From Talpa occidentalis (lineage: Eukaryota > Chordata > Mammalia > Eulipotyphla > Talpidae), in the NCBI RefSeq assembly GCF_014898055.3, contig NW_023601104.1, positions 41,294,210 to 41,358,209 of the forward strand: DNA of 64,000 nucleotides. Direction: 5' to 3'. The translations under genes and the position numbers were made by a program. Positions 22,984-33,369 of this stretch are shown here, piece by piece; the first letter of the stretch is position 1; each line of letters begins with the position of its first letter. The notes beneath the pieces were generated by a model. The model searched no databases. It was given only the letters and a program-made list of their open reading frames with translations, and had not been told where the DNA came from.

Positions 22984-23357
22984 AAAATAAAAGAGATGAC
23001 CAAAGCTGACGGATCAAAAACCACAACTCTACAGCATGAACTTCGTATGTGTCACTTAAAAATATGGGGCTGGTATCCCAATCAGCTGACCGAAATTGCT
23101 GAGCACTGTAGACCTGGTTATTTCAACGTTAACAGCATATGCACTGAACTCCTAGTATAAATGTTTTCCATCTCCATCTCAGCAAATCCAGATCAACAGT
23201 CTTCCTCTCTTGCTTTCTAGGAGATGCCAAACCCTTAAAAACTTAATAACTTCTTTTGCAGCTATAATGAAAAGAACCTATACATTACAACTCAAGCCTG
23301 CTGGTCCAAGGAGTTTAAAGCAGGGCTTGCCCTACTCCAAAAGCAAGAGAGAAGAGC

Positions 23358-23363
23358 AATAAA
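23358..23363 (+). terminator. AATAAA, candidate C14orf119 poly(A) signal (proximal)
   Basis: Plus-strand AATAAA about 660 bp after the C14orf119 stop, in otherwise non-coding sequence. It is one of several candidates; usage cannot be determined here. Confidence 0.45.
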
Positions 23364-23676
23364 GATTGTATTTTTATGGTTTAGCTGGACTCAGATGACT
23401 GGTTTCACTACCCTTACAGATTCTAGCATAATTATGCGACATCCCAACCACTGACTTTCCTAGTGATGGTTCAGTAAAATTATGGAAAGTCAGGAGAGGA
23501 AGATAACTACTTGCTCCACACTGATGTTTGTTTGAATCCAAATCAAGTGACTTTTTCTAAAGCATATGTGATATTTTTGGTGCTGGTAGCAGTTATTTCT
23601 ATTCTGTAAGTGCTTCCTGACAACATGGGGAAAAAAAAAAAGCTCATTACTAGTTGAAGGGGTTTTCTTGTATTAA

Positions 23677-23682
23677 AATAAA
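23677..23682 (+). terminator. AATAAA, candidate C14orf119 poly(A) signal (distal)
   Basis: Plus-strand AATAAA within TATTAAAATAAATTTTC, about 980 bp after the C14orf119 stop and 24 bp before an opposing AATAAA on the minus strand. Confidence 0.45.
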
Positions 23683-23705
23683 TTTTCAGAACCTTAAATC
23701 TCCTT

Positions 23706-23711
23706 TTTATT
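23706..23711 (-). terminator. AATAAA, candidate LMLN2 poly(A) signal
   Basis: TTTATT on the plus strand reads AATAAA on the LMLN2 strand, 128 bp after the LMLN2 stop codon. This is a plausible short 3' UTR. Confidence 0.55.
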
Positions 23712-23838
23712 GCAAAGCTGGTATAGCATTAAGTTGCAATACAGAGAAAGGCATTCTGAGAAAAGTAGAACTTAAGTGTGGACAGTAGCTCAGCTTTTCA
23801 TCCACTTGTCTTCCAAGAAATATTTCCACTGACCCCCT

Positions 23839-24058
23839 TCATGCTCTGGGTGACATCACACTTCCTCCAGCCAGAACCCCTGTTGTGCCTTGGGCCTCTG
23901 GTGAGTGGTCAGGGACAGATGGTCCCACCTGAGTACCAGCTCGCTTCTGATAGGCCACGGTCCCCAGTGTACTTGCCAGGATGAGTAACATTAGGCAGAG
24001 TGCCACAGAGAGACCTAGGCGGGTCATGGACAGATTATGGCCCGAGGTAACCAGCAGC
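23839..24058 (-). CDS. LMLN2: LMLN2 last exon with transmembrane helix
   Basis: The exon encodes RLLVTSGHNLSMTRLGLSVA then a hydrophobic helix rich in Leu/Ile/Ala to TVAYQKR, followed by a 35-residue polar tail ending SVMSPRA and a stop. The helix plus the following Lys/Arg suggests a type I membrane anchor rather than GPI attachment. Confidence 0.82.
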
Positions 24059-27000
24059 CTAGGAAAGAGGTAAGAGGTAATATTTGGCTTGGAATATTTC
24101 TAAGCTTAGGGGATGACGTGCTTTTTTTTTATTTTTGCATAGAGGAACTGGAGTGTAGGCCAGAAGTGTGGGGGTGAGAGGATTCACCAGAGACAGAGTG
24201 GGGAGCAGAACAGGCAGATTTACTGAAATAGACTGCTAAGGGGAGCATCGGGTGAGACAGGAGAGGTCTGCTGGGCATGTGGGTCAGCTTCCTGGCTGGA
24301 GATTGAACTCAGGCCATAGCAGTTATAGTGCTGAGACTTACCCCTAGGCCACTAAGGAGGCCCAAGGGGTGAAGTGCTTTACTATAAGCCACAATTCATG
24401 AAACTCTACTTCACTTAGTAAGCTAAAACAGGAAATTGAGAATATAGAACCAAGGCCTCCCTGGTGGCGCAAGGGTTTAAGAGACGACCTATGAAGCTAT
24501 CCACTTGCCACTGCAGCACAAGTTCTATCCCCGGCCAGGGAGCAACCCACATGGCACAGCATACCTCTCCTGACTTGCCCGCTGCTCCCCTCAGCAGTGT
24601 ATCTCAGTCAGTCTGCCTGTTCTATTTCCCACTCTGTCTTGGTGAATCCTCTCACACACACACACACACACACACACCCCACACTGCTGGCCTATACCCC
24701 AGTTCTTGTATACATAAATAAATAAATCTTTTTTTAAAAAAAGAAAATAGAACCCAAAAATAAGAATAAGGTCACCATCCAAGTCTGGCTTAATTGTTGG
24801 AAGTGTGGCAGTGAGGGAAGTGGCTATAGGAAAGAGTCAAACTATGGCATTTAAGTAAGTAGAAACGGTGCTGGGATAATGCTTAAGAAAGGAAGTAGCT
24901 CCCCATTATTTGTGTGTGCGTGTGTGAAGAAGTGTCCCATAGGACACATATCCCATGTATACTAACTTGGGTGGTATATGTGAGGAGTGCTGGACTCCAG
25001 GAATTTGAAAGAAAACTTAGGAATGTTATCTTACTTGCTGTATTCTGTGGTAAATTGGAATCCTCCATAAAATACTTCCAGCGGCTTCTTCTGGAGAGTT
25101 AGGGTCAGGGCCCTGTGCAGCTCATCAGCCAAAGGCCCTTGGCAGCCAGGGGACTTCCGTACTTGTACAGTGAAAACCAGACTAGTGGTAATGGAGGGAC
25201 TGTGGAAGTAGCACCTGAATGGATATTTGCATCTCTTAATAGAGGTACAGTACCAGGAAGAGTATATCTAATGGAAGGTGCAGGCTTAGGAGTGGCATGA
25301 ACAGAAAGTCTTCAGAGAACAGTCATAACGCAAAGGACTTAAAAGATTCTCCTTGCCCATTGTGTAAATTCTCAGCCTAACTGTCCCTTTACCTGCCGGC
25401 ACCTCCTCTGTTCACCAGAGCCTGTAGCACTGCTTCTGCCAGCTCTTCTCGCTCTTCCTTCCCCAGGTAGTGACTTGGGGGTCCGCCTAATCCTATGGAA
25501 AGCTGGAGTAACAGGTCTCTGGTTGAAAGTGTCACAAGTGGAGAAGGAACAGCATCCATATCTTCATTAGTCTGACATAGCCGACCCCGGGGACAGAAGA
25601 GAAGACCGTGGTACCCAGGTATCTGCAAGGAAACACATAGGGTACAGTATAGACCTGTGGGTTCTCCTAAAGAAAATGTGCCATCTTCATCTGAGTCATG
25701 GACTCTGTGGGTACTGGGTAGAAAATGAACGAGCGTCTGAACAGCTTGGCTAGTTCTCCCTTACGTGCATTTACAAGTGTCCAGTGTACTGCAGCTCTCC
25801 CACTGAAGACACCCACCTGAACAGCCTCTCCTGGAAGGCAGGGGACCCAGGGTGATCCCTCCACCTGCACCTTGTAGGTGCCTCTCTCTGTGCACTGGTG
25901 TAAGTAGCATCGGCCTGTGAGCTCCACTTCCTTCAGGTGTGGGGTCTGAGAGGGATGCCTGATCTGTCCCCCAGGGAGCAGTTGTGAAGTGAGGTTGGCA
26001 AGGAAGCAACGACTTTGGGGATGGTAGATCTCCCCATGGGGATTCTCTGCCCCTGGTGGAAATCCGTTTTCTTTCTTCCAGCATTCACTCTGAAGGGCAG
26101 GGCAGAAGGTAGGATAGTGTTTGTCTGGATGCCTCAGAGGCTGACTCCTCGGGCTCACTCACTTGCTTTCTATGTTCTAGTCTACTCACCCTGTTGGCCA
26201 GGGGCTTATACATGCGGCAGCCCTCCAGCGTGGGGCCTGAGGAGCAGCGTCCCTTGTCCAGGTGCAGGTAGTGGCAACCCAGTCCACTGTGTGGAAGGGA
26301 TGGTAGAGTGACTCCAGGATCCCTGACAGCTGCAAAGCCCCTCCCCCGCTTGGCACACACACCTGCCAGTACAGAAGAAGTCTGAGGAGTCAGTTCCACA
26401 TGTGGTCACCAGGCCAAATTCTGAGCCAGATCCTGCTTGACAGATAGGAGGAGAAAGAGCCCCGAGAAGAGGCCTCCCTGGTGGCCTCTTAAGCATTATG
26501 AAGCTATCACTAGCCACTGCAGCACAAGTTCGATCCCCAGCCAGCCAGGGAGCTACCCACATGGCACAGCAGACCTCTCCTGTCTCGCCCGCTGCTCCTC
26601 TAAGCAGTGTATTTCAGTCAGTCTGCCTGTTCTGCTCCCCACTCTGTCTCTGGAGAAGCCTCTCACCACCTGCACCTCTGACCTTTACCCCAATTCTTGT
26701 ATGCATGAATAGATAAATCTTAAAAAAGAGCCCTGAGAAACAATGAAGCCCCAAACATTCCTCGGTGCCAGCTATGCTTACAGATCCAGAGACACCCTGT
26801 CATTGGCAGCAGGCAATCCCTTCAATCTCTCACTTCCCCTGAGCTGACTTTGTTTGTGAAGGCCTCTGCCATTCTCCCTGATTTCTCACCCTGGCCCCAC
26901 AATAGTTCCTCTGCAGCTTTGTGGTTGACTTGGTACCAGCCTGAGTCTTGGAAGGCAGCAAGAGTAATTGGGTCAAGTCGAGTGCGTCGGGCACCATCAA

Positions 27001-29146
27001 AGGTAGCAGTCATTATAGAGCCCTGGAGAAGTCGGGCCTCCCAGTGTGAAGACAAAGAACCCTATTGGAGGAGATAGCTGGTTACCACCTGGCTACTCCC
27101 TTTTCCCCCCATGACCCCCTGGTGTTCTCATTCTCACCTCTTCTTCCAAGGGAACACCCGGTAAAATCCCAAGCACTCCCAAATGTTTGGCCAGGCTGTG
27201 ACTCACAGTTGGTGTGGTGAGAAGCAGCTGTCCCCACTGGCCTTGCCTTGTCACTCCTTGCCTGATGGAACAGTTCTCTCTTACTGGGAACAGAAAGAGG
27301 AGAAGACAATAGGAGGAAAAGAAAATGTAGAAAGGGTGAGGGAAAATTGGAAGGATGAGATGGTAGTGGTTCCCCCTGGGTTGACAGGGTGGGAAGACCT
27401 CTCCCCTGCTCTCATTTACCACCGGGTCCTGAGGGACAATCTCGCCACTTCCTGAAGAGCTGCCCAGAGAAACCCAGGGCATGCAGCAATTCATGGAGTG
27501 TGACCTAAGGACAAGACTGCAGGGTGAGGGCGCTGGATGTGCAGCAGGATTGGCCAGCCACTCTACAGCCCCTCTGTCCAGACGGCTCTTTTTAGAGCTC
27601 AAGGCACCTTCTCGTCCATCCTTAGTAGGTTCTTCCACTTCATGGGAAGTCGAGTGATCTGCCCCTACCCCCAACCTGTTGCTTTTCCCTATTGTGCAGC
27701 AGTCACCATGACGATGTCACCGTGGCTGAGGCTGGCGCTGGTGAGATGTTGGGCACAGTAGACAATGGCTCCAGCAAGGGGCCTGTCATCTGAGTCCAGC
27801 TGGCAGCAGGCAGCATAGGCTATGACAGAGGGCTGTGGATGGGCCAGGACGAGGTAAGGGCCGCAAAGAAAAGAAGAGGCATAACACAGAAGTCTTCAGA
27901 AGGGAAGACCGGAAAACTCAGCAGGGCTGTTCTCAGGATGATTGGAGGGGGTCACCCCCACCCAAACTTCATCGGCATTCCCCAAGTTACCCCATCTAAG
28001 TATAACTTAATGAAAATGTTTATGCTTCCTGACTCTTCCCATGATATTTAAGCACAAGAGGCAGAATGGGAAAAGACATTGAATTTGAACCTTACCTCTT
28101 GGTGACATTTGGAAGTGTGGGCAACCCGCACATATAGGAGAAAATCAGTGTTTTGGACCCCAGGCCCATCTGGCTGGACCAGTTGCGGGGGACCCTGCTC
28201 CGGCCACAGGGCATAGCCACGGAGATGGCTATCAGGGATCTGTCAGGGAGCGAGGTGTGTTGCCTGGCTTAGTGGATGGGCTGGGAGCTAGGACAATAGT
28301 AAAATGGGGAATTGGAGACAGGCACAAAGTCTATTTTTGGTCAGCCTTAGGGAGTCCTGCCACCACCACCCTTTCTAGTCTCTGATTTAATAAATTGCCA
28401 GATTTCTAAGGGCCACATTTTGGGAATCTGCATATCTGATGCTGATGGTCTTGGAGGTCCAGACAGGCTAGAGATATTTAGACCCCCAAGTCTGAGAAGT
28501 TGCTCTCACCTTTGCCCCCAGGCAACTCTCTCCTTTGTACCCTGGGTTCAAGAGGCTACACCTGGCAAGAATGAATATTTGTAGGTGAGCCAGAGATATT
28601 ACTGGGTCCATCTGAAGAGGCATCACAAACAGTCTCAGAGATATGACTCACTTGTGGTAGTTGGGGGTATCTGGGTCTCCCCAGAAGGCATGGCAGTATT
28701 GTGCAGGGTCTCGACTTAGAAGCAGAGGTCCTTGCATTGGAGAGACTAACCAAGACAAGAGGTCGGTTTCACCTAAACATTTAGAGTTCCAGTTCCTTTT
28801 CCGTGGTGATGTTTCTCTCCTGGGCCTCTGCTCCTCAGCCCTCCCTAAACCCTTCTGTCCCCCAACTCACCTGCCAGGACACCTCGGAGTCGCTGAGCAA
28901 CCTCTCTCACTGCAGCCACGGCTCGGGATCCCCCTCTCAGCCCAGCTTCCTCAGGACCCCAGGCTCCATCTGACACAGGATCTCCTATATAGCAGGTTTG
29001 GATTCGGAGTGGTTGTGGATCATGGGAGGCAGGGAGGGTGAGAGAGGAAGAGCGGGTGTTTGGGGGAAGTTGGGAGAAAGGGGGCCTGAGAAGGCGCACA
29101 GACTTCTGTGTCTCCTCATGTAGACATCTGCTTGCGGCAGCCCCCA

Positions 29147-29180
<34 letters not shown>
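23839..29180 (-). CDS. LMLN2: LMLN2, leishmanolysin-like (M8) zinc metalloprotease, 13 coding exons
   Basis: Exons in order: 29180-28871, 28745-28652, 28561-28510, 28239-28096, 27832-27707, 27504-27420, 27283-27138, 27061-26890, 26432-26363, 26286-26190, 26089-25817, 25622-25393, 24058-23839. All junctions are GT/AG and phases agree, giving 2,019 bp or 672 residues. Order of parts: a poly-Leu signal peptide; an N-terminal segment with LRIQTCYIGD; Cys-rich segments (CSLLNPGYKGESCLGAK; NTDFLLYVRVAHTSKC); an HELLH zinc site at 246-250; a likely third ligand His325 in SSHWEARLL and a Met-turn-like GSIMT at 334-337; a long Cys-rich C-terminal region; and a membrane helix at about 614-636 with a short tail. 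These are M8 (leishmanolysin/invadolysin) hallmarks. Paralogue identity rests on synteny between C14orf119 and CEBPE. It is predicted to be a secretory-pathway or cell-surface endopeptidase; substrates are unknown. No stop or frameshift is seen. Confidence 0.88.
24125..24363 (-). mobile_element. tRNA-derived SINE, older subfamily
   Basis: Antisense copy in the last LMLN2 intron, just upstream of the final exon. Imperfect duplication AGGGGATGACGTGCTT / AGGGGTGAAGTGCTTT. Confidence 0.88.
24452..24741 (+). mobile_element. tRNA-derived SINE with internal (CA)n
   Basis: Sense copy in an LMLN2 intron, antisense to the gene. A (CA)n tract of about 12 units at 24655-24678 has grown in the body. Flanks GAGAATATAGAACC / AGAAAATAGAACCC. 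Confidence 0.9.
26471..26726 (+). mobile_element. tRNA-derived SINE, deleted in the head
   Basis: Sense copy lacking part of the tRNA-like head between GGTGGC and GAAGCTATC. Flanked by GAGCCCCGAGAA / GAGCCCTGAGAA. Inserted just upstream of an LMLN2 exon on the gene strand. Confidence 0.88.
26890..27061 (-). CDS. LMLN2: LMLN2 exon with third zinc ligand and Met-turn
   Basis: The exon encodes GSLSSHWEARLLQGSIMTAT and on to NHKAAEELLWGQ. In M8 enzymes the third zinc-binding His lies well downstream of HExxH and precedes a Met-turn; the His of SSHWE and the Met of SIMT fit that order and spacing. The assignment is by family analogy. Confidence 0.8.
27420..27504 (-). CDS. LMLN2: LMLN2 exon encoding the HELLH zinc-binding motif
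   Basis: The exon reads VTLHELLHALGFSGQLFRKW followed by RDCPSGPG. HExxH followed by ALGFS is the canonical metzincin-type active site of M8 peptidases. The acceptor is TAG at 27506-27505. The donor chosen is GTAAAT because it keeps phase with the next exon. Confidence 0.88.
28871..29180 (-). CDS. LMLN2: LMLN2 coding exon 1 with poly-Leu signal peptide
   Basis: The ATG at 29180-29178 is followed by nine pure CTG codons, then CTC CTG, so the protein starts with Met and 11 Leu, then GAAASRC. This makes a signal-peptide core encoded by a trinucleotide repeat. The exon continues with TCYIGDPVSDGAWGPEEAGL and ends in phase 1 before GTGAGT. Confidence 0.85.
29151..29177. repeat. Coding (CAG/CTG)9 repeat in LMLN2
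   Basis: Nine pure CAG units on the plus strand directly before the CAT that is the LMLN2 start codon. They encode nine Leu of the signal peptide. Confidence 0.95.
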
Positions 29181-29582
29181 CCTCCAGGGGTCTTGGCATA
29201 ACCTGCATCCTTTCTGCTCCCTTCCCCAGCTCGCTTATTTCTGACTCACCTCTCTTTATTATCTCTCTCCATACCCCCCACCCCCCCATGCCTGTTTATT
29301 CTTTCCTCTTGAGTGATGTTGACTGAATCTACAGTTCCTGCCAGGAGGTCGGATGTCAATCACAGGAACCAAAGTTGCCTCCTGGGAAGGGGGGAGAGGG
29401 CGGCAGTGGAGAGTGGGGGAGGGAAGTGTGATCATTTCTGAGACCTCAGTTTACTTTTCCGAAGCGGGGCCTGCCCATCCACAAAGGAACTCTCCCTGTG
29501 CTCTTCCATCTCTCATCCCAGCCCCGCGCAGTGCTGAGTGGATAACATCAGAATCTCCCCAGAACTAAAAAAATGAAAGAAA

Positions 29583-29675
29583 AGTGGTATTAAAGTAACA
29601 GGATATAAAATTGGTGTTAAAGTAATAGTAGTAAAGTAATTGGTGTTAAAGTAATTGTGGTATTAAAGTAATCAG
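29583..29675. repeat. Imperfect minisatellite (TTAAAGTAAT type)
   Basis: The core GGT(G/A)TTAAAGTAA(T/C) recurs five to six times with variable spacing between GTGGTATTAAAGTAACAGG and GTATTAAAGTAATCAG. Confidence 0.75.
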
Positions 29676-30215
29676 TAGGGGGGCATTCTGTGCTTGGAGG
29701 TGTCTGCCTATCCATGGGAGCTGAGCAAGCAAGGCCTCCCACTTCGCTAGGCCCCATGTCAGAGTTGGGTGGACTCTAGCCTCTGCATCTATGCAGGACA
29801 CTTAGTAGATGCTCAACAAATACGCGTTGGGTAGCCGACAGCTCCTAGGAAAGGCTATTGTGTTATCGCTGTGAAGCTCCACAGAAGCCACTTACACACT
29901 GGGGAGGGAAAACCAGCTCTTAAAATGGATATTACTAGACCATGTTCACAGGTGTTCTCACCCAGCTCTTGGAGCTCTCTTTGTTTTGTTTTGTTTTGTT
30001 TCTGGTTTTGTTTTTTTGCTCACAGTGCCCTCACATCCTTTTTCCTCTGCCTGGGTACGCCATCTTCCCTGCCTGCTTACCTAATTCCTACCTTCCCTGT
30101 AGTTACTCTGGGAAACCTTTCCTAACACCTCCTGCCCAAATTCCACACGTGTCAGAGGAGGAGAGACCTGTCCTCCCAGCCCCCCGCTTGTCCACCTGTG
30201 TTCTTTTTTTTTTCC

Positions 30216-30483
30216 CCAAAGATTTATTCATTTATACATACAAGAGCTGGGGTACAGTCCAATGATGGGTAGAGGGGTGAAAGGATCCACCAGAGACATA
30301 ATGGGGAACAGAACAGGCAGACTGACTGAAACACACTGCTGAGGGGAGCGGCAGGTGAGACAGGAGAGGTCCGCTTAGCCGTGTGGGTTGCTCCCTGGCT
30401 GGCCAGGGATCGAACTTGCGCTGCAGAGGCTGCAGATTGCCTCATAGTGCGGTGCTTAACCCCATGCGCCACCAGGGAGGCCC
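30216..30483 (-). mobile_element. tRNA-derived SINE
   Basis: Antisense copy from AAAGATTTATTCATTTATAC to GCGCCACCAGGGAGGCCC in the intergenic region. I could not fix its duplication. Confidence 0.87.
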
Positions 30484-31293
30484 TTTTCCTCTGTTTTAAT
30501 CGTTAACTTAGTGGTTCTTTCTCTACATCTTGAACTCCTTGAAGATAAACTTGCTGCTTCCTGGCCACTTTCCTCTCCACAGTTTGTGGATAAAGGAAGA
30601 GAATCTGACTCTGGGAAAGAACTTTTGGAGAAGCCCATCAGTGGTAGACAAGGACTGCAGTTCAGAGAAGGAAGTGATGCTGACTCCGTGGGGCAGTTGG
30701 TTTTATACTTTTGCACACCAGAGCGTCACCGAATTGCCAGCCACGAAGGAGGCATCCAAACTCTGAAGCCAAGCCAATTCTGCCATTTCCTCTCTGTATA
30801 ACTTAGGCCCAGTGCTTCAGTGTCCCCATCTGCAAAATAGGAACCCCTTCTAGCTAAGAGCTGGGATTATACCTTCCTGACAGGTTTCTAGGAGGGCCAA
30901 GAAGACTAGAATGTGTTGAGGAAGGCCTCTGGCTCACAGTAAATCTAGTCGAGTGAACAGCACATACTGTGCAGATCCTTGCAACTCAGTGGAGAACTCT
31001 TCTGTTCGTATTAACATCTGTACAACTCTTGAGGGAACTCTCCTTTCTCTAAAACAAATCTAGCCTTTTCCTCCTCATGTCAGAGGCCTGGGGCAGCCCA
31101 TTCTGGGGAAGGCTCCAGGTGATTTGCAGGATGGCTCTCAGAAGCTTTTCAGGGCTGACTCCGCAGTCGCAACTAGTGCTTTGCTGTCCCCTTGTGGCCA
31201 TGTGGAGGCAGCGTGTGCCCCTGCAGGGTCTGGGGTTCACAGGAGTGTGCACTTCATTGCCTTGCAGAAGCAGCACAGAAAACACCTCGTGTT

Positions 31294-31572
31294 TGGCCTC
31301 CCTTGTGGCACAGGGGTTAAAAACAGCACTATCAGGCTACTGCCAGCCACTGCAGCACGAATTCGATCCCCAGCCCCGGCTGGCCAGGGAGCAACCCACA
31401 TGGTGCAGCAGACCTCTCCTGTCTAGCCAGCTGCTCCCCTCAGCAGTGTGTTTCAGTAGATCTGCCAGTTCTGCTCCCCATTCTCTCTGGTGAATCCTCT
31501 CACCCACCCCCACTTCTGGCTTACACCCCAGTTCTTGTTTGCGTAAATAAATAAATCTTTTTTTAAAAGAGA
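31294..31572 (+). mobile_element. tRNA-derived SINE, older subfamily
   Basis: Sense copy with head GGCCTCCCTTGTGGCACAGG. Flanked by AAAACACCTCGTGTTT and AAAACACCTCATGTTT. Confidence 0.9.
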
Positions 31573-31599
31573 AAGAAAAAACACCTCATGTTTCTTCTG

Positions 31600-31860
31600 C
31601 TGGAATACCTCCCTCCTGCCTCTGCCTGACAAATGCTTCCTCCTCTTTGAAGAATTAGCTGAGAGGGTATCTGCCCCTTGAGACTTTTCTTTTCTCCCCT
31701 GGCAGAGTTACTTTGCATATCCTTTGTTCTCCAATAGCATTTCTTTCATATCTTTGAAGTAGCACTTATTATATTGCATTTATTTTTGCGCTTGTTTCCC
31801 TGCAAGGCTGTGGGCAGAAACTGAGTCTGATTCATCTTTGGATTTCCGAGAGATATGATG
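31600..31860 (+). mobile_element. L2 LINE 3' remnant
   Basis: TACCTCCCTCCTGCCTCTGC through TAGCACTTATTATATTGCAT to AAACTGAGTCTGATTCATCT follows the L2 3' end order. Confidence 0.65.
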
Positions 31861-32009
31861 AAGTCGGGACAGAGGGATAATGGAGGCCGGGAGATGAAAG
31901 TGAGGAAAGGGTCAGGAAGTAAGGAGAGAGGGTGAAAATAAGAACCATCATATCGAGCACTGCCTTTGTGCACTTTATTTTTTATTATTAATATTTTTTT
32001 CATGAGAGT

Positions 32010-32281
32010 TAATTTTTTTAAGATTTATTCATTTATGCATACAAGAGCTGGGGTATAGGCCAGAGATGTGGGGAGTGAGAGGATTCACCAGAGACAGAGT
32101 GGGGAACAGAACAGGCAAATTGACCGAAGTACACTGCTGAGGGGAGCAGTGTGCTGTACAGAAGAGGTCTGCTGCGCCATATGGGAATCTCCCTGGCCAG
32201 CCGGGAATCGAACCGGCGTTGCAGAGGCTGCGAACAGCGTCACAGTGCTGTACTCAACCCGCTGCGCCGCCGGGGAGGCCC
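32010..32281 (-). mobile_element. tRNA-derived SINE
   Basis: Antisense copy ending GCCGCCGGGGAGGCCC. TGCACTTTAT occurs before and after and may be the duplication, in which case the T/A tail extends left to about 31980. Confidence 0.87.
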
Positions 32282-32429
32282 TACTCCATGCACTTTATAC
32301 TCACGCAATCCTCTCAGCAAGGTGGTTAGGTGGTAAAGATGGAATTTGAACCCACGCAGTTAGGTTTCTGGCCAGAGGCTTTAAATCCACCTCGCCACAC
32401 TGCTTTTTTAGTGCACAGTATGCAGGACA

Positions 32430-32700
32430 AAGAAACTTAGGATGAAAGATGCTTGTACTGGGAAAGATGAGGATGAGGAGGAAAAGTAGAGACTGAAGAG
32501 AGAGTGGGGTGAGGAGAGGATGCAGGCGGTGAGAGTGGTGGAGTTGCAAGAGAATAGAAGTTAGGGTGAGGATGGAAAAGAGAAAGAGGGAGTGGAGCGG
32601 GAAAGGAGATGGGATGTGGAGAGAAGATGCTGATGAGGAAGAGAGATGAAAGGGAGGGGCTAGGGTGTAGCATGTGGGGTGTGGAGAGAGGATGGGGACG
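32430..32700. repeat. Polypurine tract
   Basis: About 270 bp of almost only A and G on the plus strand (GAGGATGAGGAGGAAAAGTA, AAAGAGAAAGAGGGAGTGGA and similar). Not a simple repeat, but strongly strand-biased. Confidence 0.75.
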
Positions 32701-33369
32701 AGGCTGGCAGTGCTCTAGGGGGTGTCCCCCTCATTGGCATACCAACTTCTGCTCTGTCACCACTAGTACCCACCATCCCACTCCAAGGTCAGACTCTGAA
32801 GGAGCCTTACTACCCCACCCTGCAGCAACTGTGAAATAACTGCACCAACCATCCCTCTCTCTGATACACCCTCCTTTCCTGAGGTTCCTGTGTTCAGCTC
32901 CCAGCAGCTGGTCCACCAAGTCACTGAAGACCCTCAGGCCTTCCTGCCCCTCCTCTGCCCAGGGCGCCAGGCTCACCTCTCCAACCCCTCTTTTGTAAGG
33001 AACTTCTGTTCCCCTTTCCTGTCTGTCCTTTTCCTCCACAGACCTGGTTCAGTCCCAAGCGCAGGTGAGCGCTGTGTTTGTTTGCTCTCTGGAGCAGCTC
33101 AGGAACACCGGAGCACTGAAGGAAATCACCCAGAGGACAGACTGTGGCCACTCTAAAATTGTCATGGTCACTTCAGTTTCGTGTTCCCAAGTCAGAAATC
33201 TCAGTTCCCTTGACAGGCTCAGCTAAGCAGTCGGTCACCGCTGTCTCATCTTCTCTCACTGTGAAAACGGCCTCCGCACGCCATACACCCAGTTGTGTTT
33301 GGATCCGTATCTGCTGCCCTCCTTCTCTCTTGTTCTGAGAGGAAATGTTCACTTTCTTTGGAAGGTTCC

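Noticed and set aside
28556..28753. A continuous alternative frame across LMLN2 exon 2 and the following intron
   Set aside because: Only the frame with SPMQGPLLLSRDPAQYCHAF joins in phase to the neighbouring exons and resembles the M8 family.
32890..33156. Possible small exon (AG|ACCTGGTTCAGTCCC...GCAG|GTGAGC near 33042-33064)
   Set aside because: Good-looking splice sites, but no frame, homologue or partner exon. Chance matches are common.
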